A DNA stretch of 64,000 bases from Hellea balneolensis DSM 19091 (GTDB lineage: Bacteria > Pseudomonadota > Alphaproteobacteria > Caulobacterales > Maricaulaceae), in assembly GCF_000428525.1 (NCBI RefSeq), contig NZ_AUAC01000007.1, positions 62,001 to 126,000 of the forward strand. The letters run 5' to 3'. The notes beneath the pieces were generated by a model that was not told the origin of the DNA, made no database searches, and saw nothing but the letters and a program-made list of their open reading frames with translations. The translations under genes were made by a program, and so were the position numbers. This document shows, piece after piece, positions 8,509 to 17,585 of this stretch; the stretch's first letter is position 1, and each line of letters starts with the position of its first letter.

Positions 8509-9942
8509 ATGGCTAATATTAATCGCAGACGGTTTCTTCAATCTTCCTCCGCCATGGGCTTTGCCGCCGGCACGGGTCTTTTGGCCGCAATAGGTAGTTC
8601 CCGTGCCTTTGCGGCCGATACGAGCGGGTATAAGGCCTTGGTCTGTGTCTTTTTTAAAGGTGGTATGGATAGCCTTGACCTCATATTGCCCAAGGACTCA
8701 GCGTCGCATGATGCGCTCTCAACCATTCGCCCTGGCCTGTTCGGTGCATATGGCGTTGGCAGCGGGGCTTCATCACGAGACCGCGAGAATATTTTAAAAA
8801 TAAATCCATTAAATAGTTCTGATTTCGGGGGCCGTGAATTTGGGTTTGCACCCGAAATGTCAGGCTTGCAGGGATTGTTTGAAGCAGGTAATGCGGCCAT
8901 TCTTGGCAATGTCGGGCCTTTGATTGAACCGACGACCCGCACTACAATGGATAATTTTTCGGCGCAAATTCCTGATCGACTTTTTTCCCATAATGACCAA
9001 CAATCGACATGGATGAGTTTTGGCACGGAGGGAGCGCAGAGTGGTTGGGGCGGCCGTTTTGTTGAGGCGGCATTGAAAAATGATGCCGCGTCCAATCCGA
9101 CCTTCTCTGCGATTTCAACGTCCGGAAATGATGTCTTTCTTTCAGGAAATAATGTGCGTCAATTCTCAGCCCCCAGTAATCCTGAGTCAGCAGATATTTT
9201 AAGGCAGAAATGGCGGTTGGGCTCAGGTTATCATTCAGATGCCGCCAGAGCTGTATTGCGAGATCATTTAGCCAGCTCCGATATCGCCTCGCAAAACCTA
9301 TTTGGCCAAGACCTTATTGGTGTAAATGGTCGCGCCATCCAGAATGTTGAAGCTTATAAATCCGCTATTGAGGGCGGCACAGCGGTTGCAACAGAGTTCC
9401 CGGAAAATAACTTAGGAGGACAGCTTAGAACTGTCGCCAATACAATTGCTGTGCGGAACACACTTAACGTCAGGCGTCAGATTTTCTTTGTCTCAATTGG
9501 CGGTTTTGATACTCATGACAGCCAAAGAAACTCTATGCCAAGATTACAAACGGAAATATCGACCTCTGTCACAGCCTTCCAAGCCGCGATGGTTGAGTTG
9601 GGTCTGTCTGACAATGTTACCTTATTCACGGGTTCCGATTTTGGACGAACGGCCATTGATAATGGTGACGGGACTGATCATGGATGGGGTGCTCATCATC
9701 TTATTATAGGCGGCGCCGTGCAAGGGAAACGGATATATGGAAGCCTGCCCGACTATGATTTAGGCTCTCAGTCTTACACAGAAAGTCGCGGGAGGCTTAT
9801 TCCGTCTGTATCTGTTGATCAATATGCGGCAACACTGGGCGGTTGGTTTGGCCTTGATCAAGGTGAGCTAAATGAGGCCTTGCCAAATTTGGACAATTTC
9901 ACACAGAAAGACCTTGGTTTTCTCACCGCGAATAACAGTTAG
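8509..9942 (+). CDS. DUF1501 family protein, Tat-exported
   Basis: A DUF1501 protein related to the alkaline phosphatase/sulfatase superfamily, of unknown substrate. It starts with a twin-arginine signal, RRRFLQ at residues 6-11, then a long Ala/Gly-rich hydrophobic stretch ending SRAFA, so it is probably folded in the cytoplasm with a cofactor and exported by Tat. Family hallmarks include VCVFFKGGMDSLDLILP, FSHNDQQSTW, FFVSIGGFDTHDSQ and FTGSDFGRTAIDNGDGTDHGWG. RBS GGAG lies upstream. It is translated directly after the DUF1800 gene, nine bases away, and the two almost certainly work together. Confidence 0.9.
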   Translation: MANINRRRFLQSSSAMGFAAGTGLLAAIGSSRAFAADTSGYKALVCVFFKGGMDSLDLILPKDSASHDALSTIRPGLFGAYGVGSGASSRDRENILKINPLNSSDFGGREFGFAPEMSGLQGLFEAGNAAILGNVGPLIEPTTRTTMDNFSAQIPDRLFSHNDQQSTWMSFGTEGAQSGWGGRFVEAALKNDAASNPTFSAISTSGNDVFLSGNNVRQFSAPSNPESADILRQKWRLGSGYHSDAARAVLRDHLASSDIASQNLFGQDLIGVNGRAIQNVEAYKSAIEGGTAVATEFPENNLGGQLRTVANTIAVRNTLNVRRQIFFVSIGGFDTHDSQRNSMPRLQTEISTSVTAFQAAMVELGLSDNVTLFTGSDFGRTAIDNGDGTDHGWGAHHLIIGGAVQGKRIYGSLPDYDLGSQSYTESRGRLIPSVSVDQYAATLGGWFGLDQGELNEALPNLDNFTQKDLGFLTANNS

Positions 9943-10028
9943 GGGATAACTCCGACTTCGCAGTGCAAAAAGGCTTTCCCTAGCAGTTTTAATCCGCTTT
10001 AATCTCCTCAGTAATTTGGCAGGTGATT

Positions 10029-11624
10029 ATGGCAAAAATTCAAAAAAGAGTTTTTTTAAAAGTAGGGATCGCCGCTTTATTGGTGGCGGGATGCGCCGCC
10101 GAGTCTGTTTCACTTAAGAAACCCGACCCGCTCGCTAAAGGAACAACAGAAACTGTTTTCGCGCCGACGCTGCCCAGCGCCGGAACGTCCTCAGAAACAC
10201 TCGTGCGCCAAGCCTTGGCGCGTATTGATGCGATCGATCGCGCCGGACCCACTTTACAATCCGTTTTATCTGTGAACCCGGATGCCTTAGAAATTGCCAA
10301 AGCTTTGGATGCTGAACGGGCTGAGGGTAATTTAAGAGGGCCTATACACGGTATTCCCGTCTTACTGAAGGACAATATAGAGAGCAAAGATAACCTGCCC
10401 ACCACGGCAGGCAGTTGGGCCTTGATTGACAATAAAAACGGACGCGACGCGCCGCTATCTGCAAGCTTACGAAAAAATGGCGCTGTGATCTTGGGTAAAT
10501 CTAACTTGTCTCAATGGGCAAATTTTCGCTCTGAAGATTCTGTTAGTGGTTGGTCCTCTGTGCGCGGACAAGTGCGCAATCCGCATAGCCTAAATCGCTC
10601 GCCCTGCGGGTCCAGTTCAGGCAGTGGTGCGGCTGTTGCATCAGGTATCGTGGCAGCGGCTATTGGAACGGAAACGAACGGGTCGATCATTTGCCCTTCC
10701 GCTATGAACGGTATTGTTGGATTCAAACCCACGGTCGGCGTTATTTCCCAAGAGCTGATTGTACCGATCTCTTCCACACAAGATACGGCAGGCCCGATGA
10801 CCCTAACGGTCACAGGCGCGGCCATGATGATGGATGCCCTTACAGAAAATGACGGCAGCTATGTATCTACGCTTGGCACTGTTGATCCAGGCGAAACCCG
10901 TATTGGTGTGTTGAATTTCGCCAAGGGGTCTAATCCGGGGGTTCACGCGAATTTCCAAGCAGCGCTCGATGACCTTGAGGAGAAAGGGTTCTCTTTGGTT
11001 GAAATCGAAGAGTGGGAACCCGGAGAAGGTTTCTGGAAAGCCTCTTATGATGTTTTGAAATATGAGTTTAAAGCAACGTTAAACGAATATCTTGCCTCAA
11101 CGACTGGGGCCGTAAAGACACGTAGTCTCGCCGAACTCATTGAATTTAATAAAAATGACCCCCGCGAAATGGCCGTGTTTACGCAATCAATTTTTGAGGC
11201 TTCAGAAGCCTTGGGAGGCCTTACAACGGAAGAGTATAAGACAGGCCTCGCCATGGTGCTTAAAGCTACACGGGAAAACGGTATCGACAAAATGATGTCT
11301 GATAATAACGTCGATTTTCTCATGGCGCCGAGCACGGCCCCGACATTTCTGATCGATCATATCTATGGTGACAGTTATCCTGGCGGGACAGGCGCGGGGT
11401 GGGTTGCAGCAATTGCGGGCTACCCTCACATAACCGTTCCGATGGGCACACATAAGGGACTGCCAACGGGCCTCTCATTTATGAGCACAGCCGGTGCGGA
11501 CAAGCAGGTCGTCGCAATGGGATATGCCTTTGAGCAAGCTAGCGGGGAATTGCGGGTTAAACCTGATTTTCGTCCATCTTTGGAACAGGCAGAAAACGGA
11601 AAAATGCTGGGCGGAAATGACTAG
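10029..11624 (+). CDS. Amidase-signature hydrolase, lipoprotein
   Basis: An amidase of the amidase-signature family. The Ser-cisSer-Lys catalytic set is visible: the lysine in HGIPVLLKDNIE, the serine-rich loop CGSSSGSGAAVASG, and the nucleophile region GTETNGSIICPS. The N terminus is a signal peptide with the lipobox VAGC, so the enzyme is probably anchored in the periplasm or outer membrane, unlike the cytosolic GatA. The natural amide substrate cannot be told from sequence. The start is taken at the ATG at 10029, preceded by AGGTG; a GTG two codons earlier is in frame but less well placed. It sits 86 bases after the DUF1501 gene and could be its own unit. Confidence 0.9.
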   Translation: MAKIQKRVFLKVGIAALLVAGCAAESVSLKKPDPLAKGTTETVFAPTLPSAGTSSETLVRQALARIDAIDRAGPTLQSVLSVNPDALEIAKALDAERAEGNLRGPIHGIPVLLKDNIESKDNLPTTAGSWALIDNKNGRDAPLSASLRKNGAVILGKSNLSQWANFRSEDSVSGWSSVRGQVRNPHSLNRSPCGSSSGSGAAVASGIVAAAIGTETNGSIICPSAMNGIVGFKPTVGVISQELIVPISSTQDTAGPMTLTVTGAAMMMDALTENDGSYVSTLGTVDPGETRIGVLNFAKGSNPGVHANFQAALDDLEEKGFSLVEIEEWEPGEGFWKASYDVLKYEFKATLNEYLASTTGAVKTRSLAELIEFNKNDPREMAVFTQSIFEASEALGGLTTEEYKTGLAMVLKATRENGIDKMMSDNNVDFLMAPSTAPTFLIDHIYGDSYPGGTGAGWVAAIAGYPHITVPMGTHKGLPTGLSFMSTAGADKQVVAMGYAFEQASGELRVKPDFRPSLEQAENGKMLGGND

Positions 11625-11650
11625 ACTTTAAGCAAGTTTCACTTTGCAGA

Positions 11651-11677
11651 CGCTATAACTGGTATATAGCTATAGCG
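11651..11677. promoter_or_regulatory. Inverted repeat upstream of gspC
   Basis: CGCTATA (11651-11657) and TATAGCG (11671-11677) form a perfect 7-bp inverted repeat, with a nested alternative partner TATAGC at 11665-11670. It lies 24 bases above the gspC start codon. It may be an operator or a 5' leader hairpin; there is no T tract, so it is not an obvious terminator. Confidence 0.4.
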
Positions 11678-11701
11678 GCCTGTAAGGTAAGGATAAATAA
11701 T

Positions 11702-12583
11702 ATGGCGCTCGCCAGCTCAGATAAGACCATAAATTGGCTATTACGCGCCATAGCCGCTTTTCTCTGCCTCGGGCTTATATATCTGGCCGTCAAAACCATT
11801 ATTGCCTTTACCAACCCTGAAAGTGTTTGGAAGCAACCCGCTATCGTTCCTGTGACATTGCAAGGACAAAATATCCGGGTGGGGCAAAACTTCACTTTCA
11901 CGACAGATCCCTTTAACCGTGCAGCGGAGACTGGGCCTGAAATGATAGCCGAAGCTGGTGAGGATGCACCTGAGACGACACTAAATCTCACCTTGACCGG
12001 CCGCACGGCTGGGACGAACGGAACAGCAATTTTGCGAACACCGGATAATAAAGAGGGTAATTACCGGATAGGCGATGAAATTATCTCTGGCGTAACACTT
12101 GAGGCCGTCAATAAAGGTTTTATTGTTTTAGATGTCGACGGGGAGATTCAGCGTCTTACTTTTGAACGCGGAGACGAGACAGGTCTCTTGGCCAGTGCTG
12201 AGACGATGGAAAAAATCGATTCAAAAGTCACTGTGACGCGCTTTGGAAATTCAAACACGGGAGGTAAGGCGTCAGCAAATGCGACTCAATCGGCTACGAT
12301 TTCAGGTGACGTCAGCAGCCTGTTCCAGAATCTTTCTCTCCGCCGTATCATGAAGAACGGACAGCTCTTGGGCTATTCAGTTAAGCCAAACCGCCCAGGT
12401 GTTGATTTGACGCCATATGGTTTTACAAAAGGCGATGTGGTGACAGCAATTGGCGGAACCGACATCACGCGCGGGCGTCCTGATTTTCTGGCGCTGTTTG
12501 AACAAGCGGCGCAAAGCGGGGGCACAGAGGTGACTGTTCTTAGGAATGGTCAAGTTAAAACAATCAAGCTAGGAACACCTTAA
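11702..12583 (+). CDS. gspC: Type II secretion system protein GspC
   Basis: GspC is the inner membrane clamp protein of the type II secretion system and contacts the secretin GspD. One membrane segment lies near residues 14-37. The homology region follows (TLTGRTAGTNGTAILR to IQRLTFERG), with the typical GDEIISGVTLEAV pattern. The C-terminal part is a PDZ-like domain (GYSVKPNRPGVDLTPYGFTKGDVVTAIGG in pieces). Length, 293 residues, is normal. The stop overlaps the gspD start as TAATG, so translation is probably coupled. Only gspC, gspD, gspN and a prepilin peptidase are here; gspE-M must lie elsewhere in the genome. Confidence 0.9.
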   Translation: MALASSDKTINWLLRAIAAFLCLGLIYLAVKTIIAFTNPESVWKQPAIVPVTLQGQNIRVGQNFTFTTDPFNRAAETGPEMIAEAGEDAPETTLNLTLTGRTAGTNGTAILRTPDNKEGNYRIGDEIISGVTLEAVNKGFIVLDVDGEIQRLTFERGDETGLLASAETMEKIDSKVTVTRFGNSNTGGKASANATQSATISGDVSSLFQNLSLRRIMKNGQLLGYSVKPNRPGVDLTPYGFTKGDVVTAIGGTDITRGRPDFLALFEQAAQSGGTEVTVLRNGQVKTIKLGTP

Positions 12584-14505
12584 TGGGTATCAAGCACACA
12601 TGTCTTACCGCTCTTACCGCTGGATTAGTATTGGCGGCCACTTTGGGCACATTATCGGCTCCGTCTTATGCGGCGGGCGATCACCTGATTACCATGCAAC
12701 AGGCCGATATTCGCGCCTTTATCAATGACGTGTCTATGGTGACGGGTAAAACCTTCATTGTTGATCCACGAGTGCAAGGTAAAGTCACGATCTCGTCCGA
12801 GCAATCTTTATCAAAAGGTGAAGTCTTTGAGGTCTTCAAAGATGTTATGCGGGTGCATGGTTATACTTTGGTCCGCACAGCAACAGGTGAATACCGCATC
12901 ACGCTTATCCAAGGTGCGGCACAGGACGCCCCCTTTACGGAGGGTAATGGCTTTAACGGGCGCTTTGCGACAACTGTTATTAAGCTCAACAATACGGACT
13001 CTGCTGAGGCGGCGCGGCTGATTAAACCTGTTATGCATAGCCAAGGTCAACTGACAGCCAATCCAGGCGGCAATGTTTTGGTGATCACAGACTTTCCTGA
13101 AAATCTTCGTAAAGCCCGCGAAATCGTCAAGGCGATGGATGTCAGCGATTCTATCATTGAAACAATTCGGCTGGCCAATATTTCCGCGATTGATGCCGAA
13201 GAAGCACTGAAAGCCTTGGGCGGTCCGAAACCAGACTATCGCGTGGTCGCTATTCCCGGTTCAAATAGCATCATCATCGAGGGTACTTATGCAGCTGTGA
13301 ATAAGATGCGGCCAATCTTAAATTCTATGGATGTTGGCGGCTCTTCACCGCGCGGCGCGGTTAGTGTTGTCCCGTTGCGTTTTGCTGATGGCGAATCAAT
13401 TATTGAACTCTTAAATACGCTGCTTCCTGCCTATGAGCGTGAGGGACAGCCTGTACCGACTGTAGCTTATGAGCCCGGCAGTAACACGCTAGTAATCAGT
13501 GCGTCTGGCGAAACGCAAGCCGCACTGGAGCAAATTATCCGGCGCTTGGATGTCCGCCGTCCTCAAGTCTTGGTCGAAGCCATTATTGTCGAAATTTCCG
13601 ATACGACAGCCAAAGAGCTCGGCGTTGAATTTGCGATTGCAGGATTGAATGGGAAAAATGTTCCATTGCTGTCCTCAAACTTTTCGAGAGCGGCTCCCAA
13701 TATTTTAGGTGTTGCGGCGATTGCCGCAGGTGCTCAAGATGGCTTTACCATCGAAGAGCAAGCCAACCTCGTCAATTCTCTAGTGGGTCTTGATGGCGGG
13801 ATAGGCGGCATTAGCGGCGTAAGCAATGACACGCTTTACTCTGTCGTCGTCAATGCTCTGGAAACCGATGAAGACTCAAACATTCTTTCAACGCCATTTG
13901 TAACGACCCTTGACAATGTTCCTGCAACGTTTCTTGTCGGTCAGGAAATTCCGATCACGACGGGTGAAAGCTTGGGGCTTGGCACAACAAATGTGAATCC
14001 GTTTCGCACATTCGAGCGTGAGGAAGTCGGCATAAAACTCGAAGTCCTGCCGCAAATTTCAGAGGGTGATGTTATCCGCTTGGAAATCAAGCAGGAGGTC
14101 TCGTCAATTGCAGGGGCCTTGTCGTCTTTGTCATCTGATTTCGTGACCAATAAACGCGAAATAGAAACGACTGTTTTAGCCAATGACGGCGAAATAATTG
14201 TATTGGGCGGCCTACTTCAGGACGATGAACAGATTGATCTCGCGAAAGTGCCGATATTGGGCGATATTCCGGTAATTGGCCGTGCGTTTCAATCCAAGGG
14301 TAAGTCTCGTAAGAAAACAAACTTAATGGTTTTCCTACGTCCTAAAATTATTCGTACCGCGTCGGATGCCAGGCCGCTGACACAAGATTTGCTTAATAGA
14401 GCTCGTTTTGAGGATATGCAACAATCCGGTCGTCCAAGCTCAAAGATTGATGATTATGTGCCCAATTTACAAGCGCCTGTAAGCCGGACTTATAACGGGC
14501 AATAA
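12583..14505 (+). CDS. gspD: Type II secretion system secretin GspD
   Basis: GspD forms the outer membrane secretin channel of the type II system. A signal peptide ends near SYAA. The N0 domain (ITMQQADIRAFINDVSMVTGKTFIVDP) is followed by repeated N1-N3 domains with GSNSIII and GSNTLVI motifs, and a C-terminal secretin core with VPLLGDIP-like sequence (VPILGDIPVIGRAF) and a closing FLRPKII. At 640 residues it has normal length. No obvious pilotin-binding S-domain Cys is seen; the small lipoprotein downstream could be a pilotin candidate, but that is speculation. It is coupled to gspC by a one-base overlap and followed by gspN four bases later. Confidence 0.95.
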   Translation: MGIKHTCLTALTAGLVLAATLGTLSAPSYAAGDHLITMQQADIRAFINDVSMVTGKTFIVDPRVQGKVTISSEQSLSKGEVFEVFKDVMRVHGYTLVRTATGEYRITLIQGAAQDAPFTEGNGFNGRFATTVIKLNNTDSAEAARLIKPVMHSQGQLTANPGGNVLVITDFPENLRKAREIVKAMDVSDSIIETIRLANISAIDAEEALKALGGPKPDYRVVAIPGSNSIIIEGTYAAVNKMRPILNSMDVGGSSPRGAVSVVPLRFADGESIIELLNTLLPAYEREGQPVPTVAYEPGSNTLVISASGETQAALEQIIRRLDVRRPQVLVEAIIVEISDTTAKELGVEFAIAGLNGKNVPLLSSNFSRAAPNILGVAAIAAGAQDGFTIEEQANLVNSLVGLDGGIGGISGVSNDTLYSVVVNALETDEDSNILSTPFVTTLDNVPATFLVGQEIPITTGESLGLGTTNVNPFRTFEREEVGIKLEVLPQISEGDVIRLEIKQEVSSIAGALSSLSSDFVTNKREIETTVLANDGEIIVLGGLLQDDEQIDLAKVPILGDIPVIGRAFQSKGKSRKKTNLMVFLRPKIIRTASDARPLTQDLLNRARFEDMQQSGRPSSKIDDYVPNLQAPVSRTYNGQ

Positions 14506-14509
14506 TCTG

Positions 14510-15217
14510 ATGCGGAAACGCTTTATAGTTTTGGGGGGGCTTAGCGCCGTTGCAGCGGCTCTCATAAATCTGCCGCTAAAATGGGTCGCTCCGTATTTTG
14601 TACCCGAGGGCCTTGGGCAGGCAATTCGTTATACGGGCACCGTCTGGGACGGCCAGGTCGAAAGTCTGGATTATATCGGTACGGCTAATTTTAAACTCAG
14701 TCCCAAAGCGTTCTTGTCAGGCGGCTTACCTCTGGTATTCAGGACACAGTCCCCTGCAATGTCAATTTCGGGGCAAGCCTCCAAGAGTCAATTGAAAGAC
14801 ATACGCTTCGCTGGGACATTAGCGAAACTTCCAACCCGTGATGGCCGCCTGAAAGAGCTTGTCGGACAGGTCAATATTTTGCTGAGCGATATGCAAATTT
14901 ATGACGGGAATTGCAGCTCCGCTAAAGGGCGGATCACAACAGATTTCCTTATGCGTAATCGCGCAAGGTGGCAGTGGCAGGGGCCTAAGCTTACAGGCCC
15001 GATAAGCTGCGAAAATGGTGAGATGATCGTGACTCTGACTGGGAAAGACAACAACCAGGCCATTCGAGCAGATTTACGCTTGTTCAAGGACGGGAGATAT
15101 GCTGCGAATTTTACGGTTCAAACCTCACAGCCTGAAGCAGGTGTAGTTTTGCCCTTATACGGCTTTGAAGCAGTGGGCCGTGAATATAAGCTGACAGAGC
15201 AGGGACAATGGCGTTAA
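14510..15217 (+). CDS. gspN: Type II secretion system protein GspN
   Basis: GspN is an accessory type II secretion protein with one N-terminal membrane anchor (residues 5-25) and a periplasmic domain. The signature GTVWDGQV near residue 44 and a YGFEAVG-like end fit the GspN family, although overall conservation is weak. It is 235 residues, in the usual range. A seven-G run lies in the fifth to eighth codons (14533-14539). It follows gspD by four bases and overlaps the next lipoprotein gene by ten bases, so the four genes from gspC form one operon. Confidence 0.75.
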   Translation: MRKRFIVLGGLSAVAAALINLPLKWVAPYFVPEGLGQAIRYTGTVWDGQVESLDYIGTANFKLSPKAFLSGGLPLVFRTQSPAMSISGQASKSQLKDIRFAGTLAKLPTRDGRLKELVGQVNILLSDMQIYDGNCSSAKGRITTDFLMRNRARWQWQGPKLTGPISCENGEMIVTLTGKDNNQAIRADLRLFKDGRYAANFTVQTSQPEAGVVLPLYGFEAVGREYKLTEQGQWR

Positions 15218-15651
15218 GGTCGCACATGCGTCCATATTTCTTAAGTCTAGTTCTTCTGTTATCAGCTTGCGCAACCCTATCCCCTGATATTAAAAAAACC
15301 GAAGATGCAGCTATAGTCGGTAAGACCCTGGCTCCCGGTGATTGCGGCCTTTATGTTTGGACAGCGGACGCCATCAAGACTTTTACACTTTTTGCATCCT
15401 CGACTGAAATAAGCTATTTTAAGGGGCAGGAAGAAATTATGTTGACCGAAGATAATCCTGCTAATCCGCCTTCCACCATCCGTAGCTTTACAGACACGGA
15501 AGGTAAGACGCTGAGCCTGACCTTATTGTCGCCTGAAGATATAGAAGGCGGCATACGGTATAAGGCGGGCCGCTTGACAAGCTTATCTTCTGACGGGTGG
15601 GAAAAAGTTGTGCCTATTGTTGGATTTTACGCCTGTCAGCCATTGCTCTGA
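15208..15651 (+). CDS. Small lipoprotein in the gsp operon, function unknown
   Basis: A 147-residue predicted lipoprotein. The N terminus carries a basic start, a leucine-rich stretch and the lipobox LSAC, so the mature protein starts at a lipidated Cys. The rest (about 120 residues) has two further cysteines (DCGLY and FYACQPLL) that could form a disulfide in the periplasm. I do not recognise a family. The gene overlaps the end of gspN by ten bases, and its 3' end overlaps the convergent prepilin peptidase gene by 16 bases. A start six codons later (MRPYFLS) is possible. Operon position suggests an accessory role for the secretin, for example a pilotin-like one (inference only). Confidence 0.7.
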   Translation: MALRSHMRPYFLSLVLLLSACATLSPDIKKTEDAAIVGKTLAPGDCGLYVWTADAIKTFTLFASSTEISYFKGQEEIMLTEDNPANPPSTIRSFTDTEGKTLSLTLLSPEDIEGGIRYKAGRLTSLSSDGWEKVVPIVGFYACQPLL

Positions 15652-16154
15652 ACATAAATATTTGCGGCCCAAACCATAAAAATAGCCAGGGCTAAAAAAG
15701 GGCCAAAGGGGATACGGCCATTTTTAGCGGAGTTTCTGACAGAAGGTAATAAAGCTGCTGCTAGTCCCAAACCACTTGCAATAAGCACAATGAAGGGGAG
15801 TCCCACCCAACCGCACCATGCGCCTCCTGCGGCCAAAAGCTTTGCGTCCCCGCGCCCAAGCCCATCTTTTCCGCGCAGCGTTTTGAAGCCTTTTTCAATA
15901 AACACAAAAACAGCATAGCCTAGAGTTAGCCCTATCACGCGAGACGATAGATCACCTGAGAGATAACCTTCGGCTAGCCCTATGCCCATCAGAGGAAATG
16001 TATAAATATCAGGCAAACGGTAGTTCCTAATATCTGTCCAGGATAGGAGTGCTAGCCCAGTGAGGAGCAACGCGGCGAATAAAATTGTGACATGGCTAAA
16101 CATCATGAGCTTTCTTTGGCCTTTCCGCTTTAATTTCACAAGCGTTGCGGTCAT
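15636..16154 (-). CDS. Prepilin peptidase, short A24 type (CpaA/GspO-like)
   Basis: An aspartic membrane peptidase that would remove the leader from type IV prepilins or type II pseudopilins. The two catalytic aspartates are visible: D41 in SWTDIRNYRLPD and D103 in the GRGDAK (GxGD) motif. About five or six membrane segments are present. The N-terminal methyltransferase domain of full-length PilD is absent, as in CpaA-type short enzymes. It lies tail to tail with the gsp operon, so it probably serves that system or a Flp/Tad pilus. The start is uncertain: an ATG pair near 16106 has AAAGAAAG upstream and would remove 16 basic residues. Confidence 0.88.
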   Translation of the reverse strand: MTATLVKLKRKGQRKLMMFSHVTILFAALLLTGLALLSWTDIRNYRLPDIYTFPLMGIGLAEGYLSGDLSSRVIGLTLGYAVFVFIEKGFKTLRGKDGLGRGDAKLLAAGGAWCGWVGLPFIVLIASGLGLAAALLPSVRNSAKNGRIPFGPFLALAIFMVWAANIYVQSNG

Positions 16155-16195
16155 AAGGCCGATAAGTCACATGTAATCAGTCAGAGGAGTCCGTG

Positions 16196-17560
16196 ATGGA
16201 AAACACATCAACATCCGACATGCGCGATCCTGACATTGACGAGAATAAAATTGCTAAAGCCCTTTTGGATGAAGAAATAGGCGCTTTGGATTTCCTTGTT
16301 AGGGATATGCATCCCGCTGATTTCTCTGACCAATTTGAAGAGCTAACGACCGAACAGCGTGAAAACCTTATTGAACGTGCCCCGGAGCTTATCACAGGTG
16401 ACGTCCTTACTGAACTCGAAGATGATGTTGTAGAGGATATTCTTCCGCTGATCTCATCAGGCCAATTAGCGGATGCCATTACGGATCTGGATAATGATGA
16501 GGCCACTCAAATTATTGAGGAAATGGAAGACGCGCAGCGCGATGAGGTTATGGAGGCCCTCGCGCCAGCTGACCGCGCTTCACTTAAAGCCGCTCTCGAA
16601 TTTGATGATGAGACGATTGGCCGTCTCATGCAGCGCGAGTTCGTGGCTGCTCCACCTTTTTGGACGGTTGGAGATGCCATTGACCATATGCGGACTACAT
16701 CTGCGGACCTGCCCGAAGTATTCTACAATATATATATCGTTGATACGGCCTTCAAACCTGTGGGCTATATTCCCGTATCAAATGTTATGCGCCAAATGCG
16801 CGATGTCCCTCTCGAACACATAATGGAAAGTAATCTGGTTACGATTGACCTATCCATGGACCAAGAGGAAGCAGCCTATTTATTCGAAAAATACAATCTG
16901 ATTTCCGCGCCTGTTATTGACGCGTCAGGGCGACTGACAGGTATGATGACCGTCGATGATATTATCGAAATTATCCAAGATGAAAACAAAGAAGACATGC
17001 TCGCTCTGGCGGGCGTTAGCGAATCCGGGCTGACAGATACGGCGCTGGACATTGTTCGCGCACGTGCGCCCTGGCTTTTCATAAATTTAATGACGGCCAT
17101 TTTGGCATCAATTGTCATCGCGCAATTTGATTATGCCATAGCGGAGATTGTCGCCTTGGCTGTACTTATGCCGATTGTGGCCTCAATGGGTGGGAATGCC
17201 GGCACGCAAGCCTTAACGGTAGCTGTACGCGATTTAACTGAAAAAGACTTAAATCAACGCACGTCATGGCGATCCGTTCGCCGTGAAGGCTATGCAGCTG
17301 CGTTGATAGGCGTCATCTTTGCAGTAGCTTTGGCCCTGATCGCCTATATCTGGTTTCGCGATACGCAATTGGCCCTCGTCGCCTTTGTCGCCATGATCAT
17401 AAATCATATTTTTGCCGGGCTTGCCGGTATTTTGGTGCCTTTAGGCCTTAAGAAATTTGGCGCTGACCCGGCCGTTGCGTCTTCGGTTTTTGTGACGACA
17501 GTGACGGATATTGTGGGTTTCTTTGCCTTCCTCGGATTTGCGGTTCTTATCTTGCTCTAA
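16196..17560 (+). CDS. mgtE: Magnesium transporter MgtE
   Basis: MgtE is a dimeric Mg2+ channel of the inner membrane. The acidic N domain (MgtE_N) covers about residues 30-130, followed by a CBS pair (about 135-255), a connecting helix and five membrane helices. The pore signature MGGNAGTQ is intact. Length, 454 residues, is normal. The start is placed at the ATG at 16196 because GAGGAG lies six bases upstream; a GTG one codon earlier is too close to it. Only about 40 bases separate it from the divergent peptidase, so there is no room for a magnesium riboswitch; control is likely through the CBS domains. Confidence 0.95.
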   Translation: MENTSTSDMRDPDIDENKIAKALLDEEIGALDFLVRDMHPADFSDQFEELTTEQRENLIERAPELITGDVLTELEDDVVEDILPLISSGQLADAITDLDNDEATQIIEEMEDAQRDEVMEALAPADRASLKAALEFDDETIGRLMQREFVAAPPFWTVGDAIDHMRTTSADLPEVFYNIYIVDTAFKPVGYIPVSNVMRQMRDVPLEHIMESNLVTIDLSMDQEEAAYLFEKYNLISAPVIDASGRLTGMMTVDDIIEIIQDENKEDMLALAGVSESGLTDTALDIVRARAPWLFINLMTAILASIVIAQFDYAIAEIVALAVLMPIVASMGGNAGTQALTVAVRDLTEKDLNQRTSWRSVRREGYAAALIGVIFAVALALIAYIWFRDTQLALVAFVAMIINHIFAGLAGILVPLGLKKFGADPAVASSVFVTTVTDIVGFFAFLGFAVLILL

Positions 17561-17585
17561 GCTTTGAGCGGGTTAAGATGAAGAT

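Noticed and set aside
16155-16195. Possible magnesium riboswitch (M-box) before mgtE
   Set aside because: The gap to the divergent gene is only about 40 bases, too short for an M-box.
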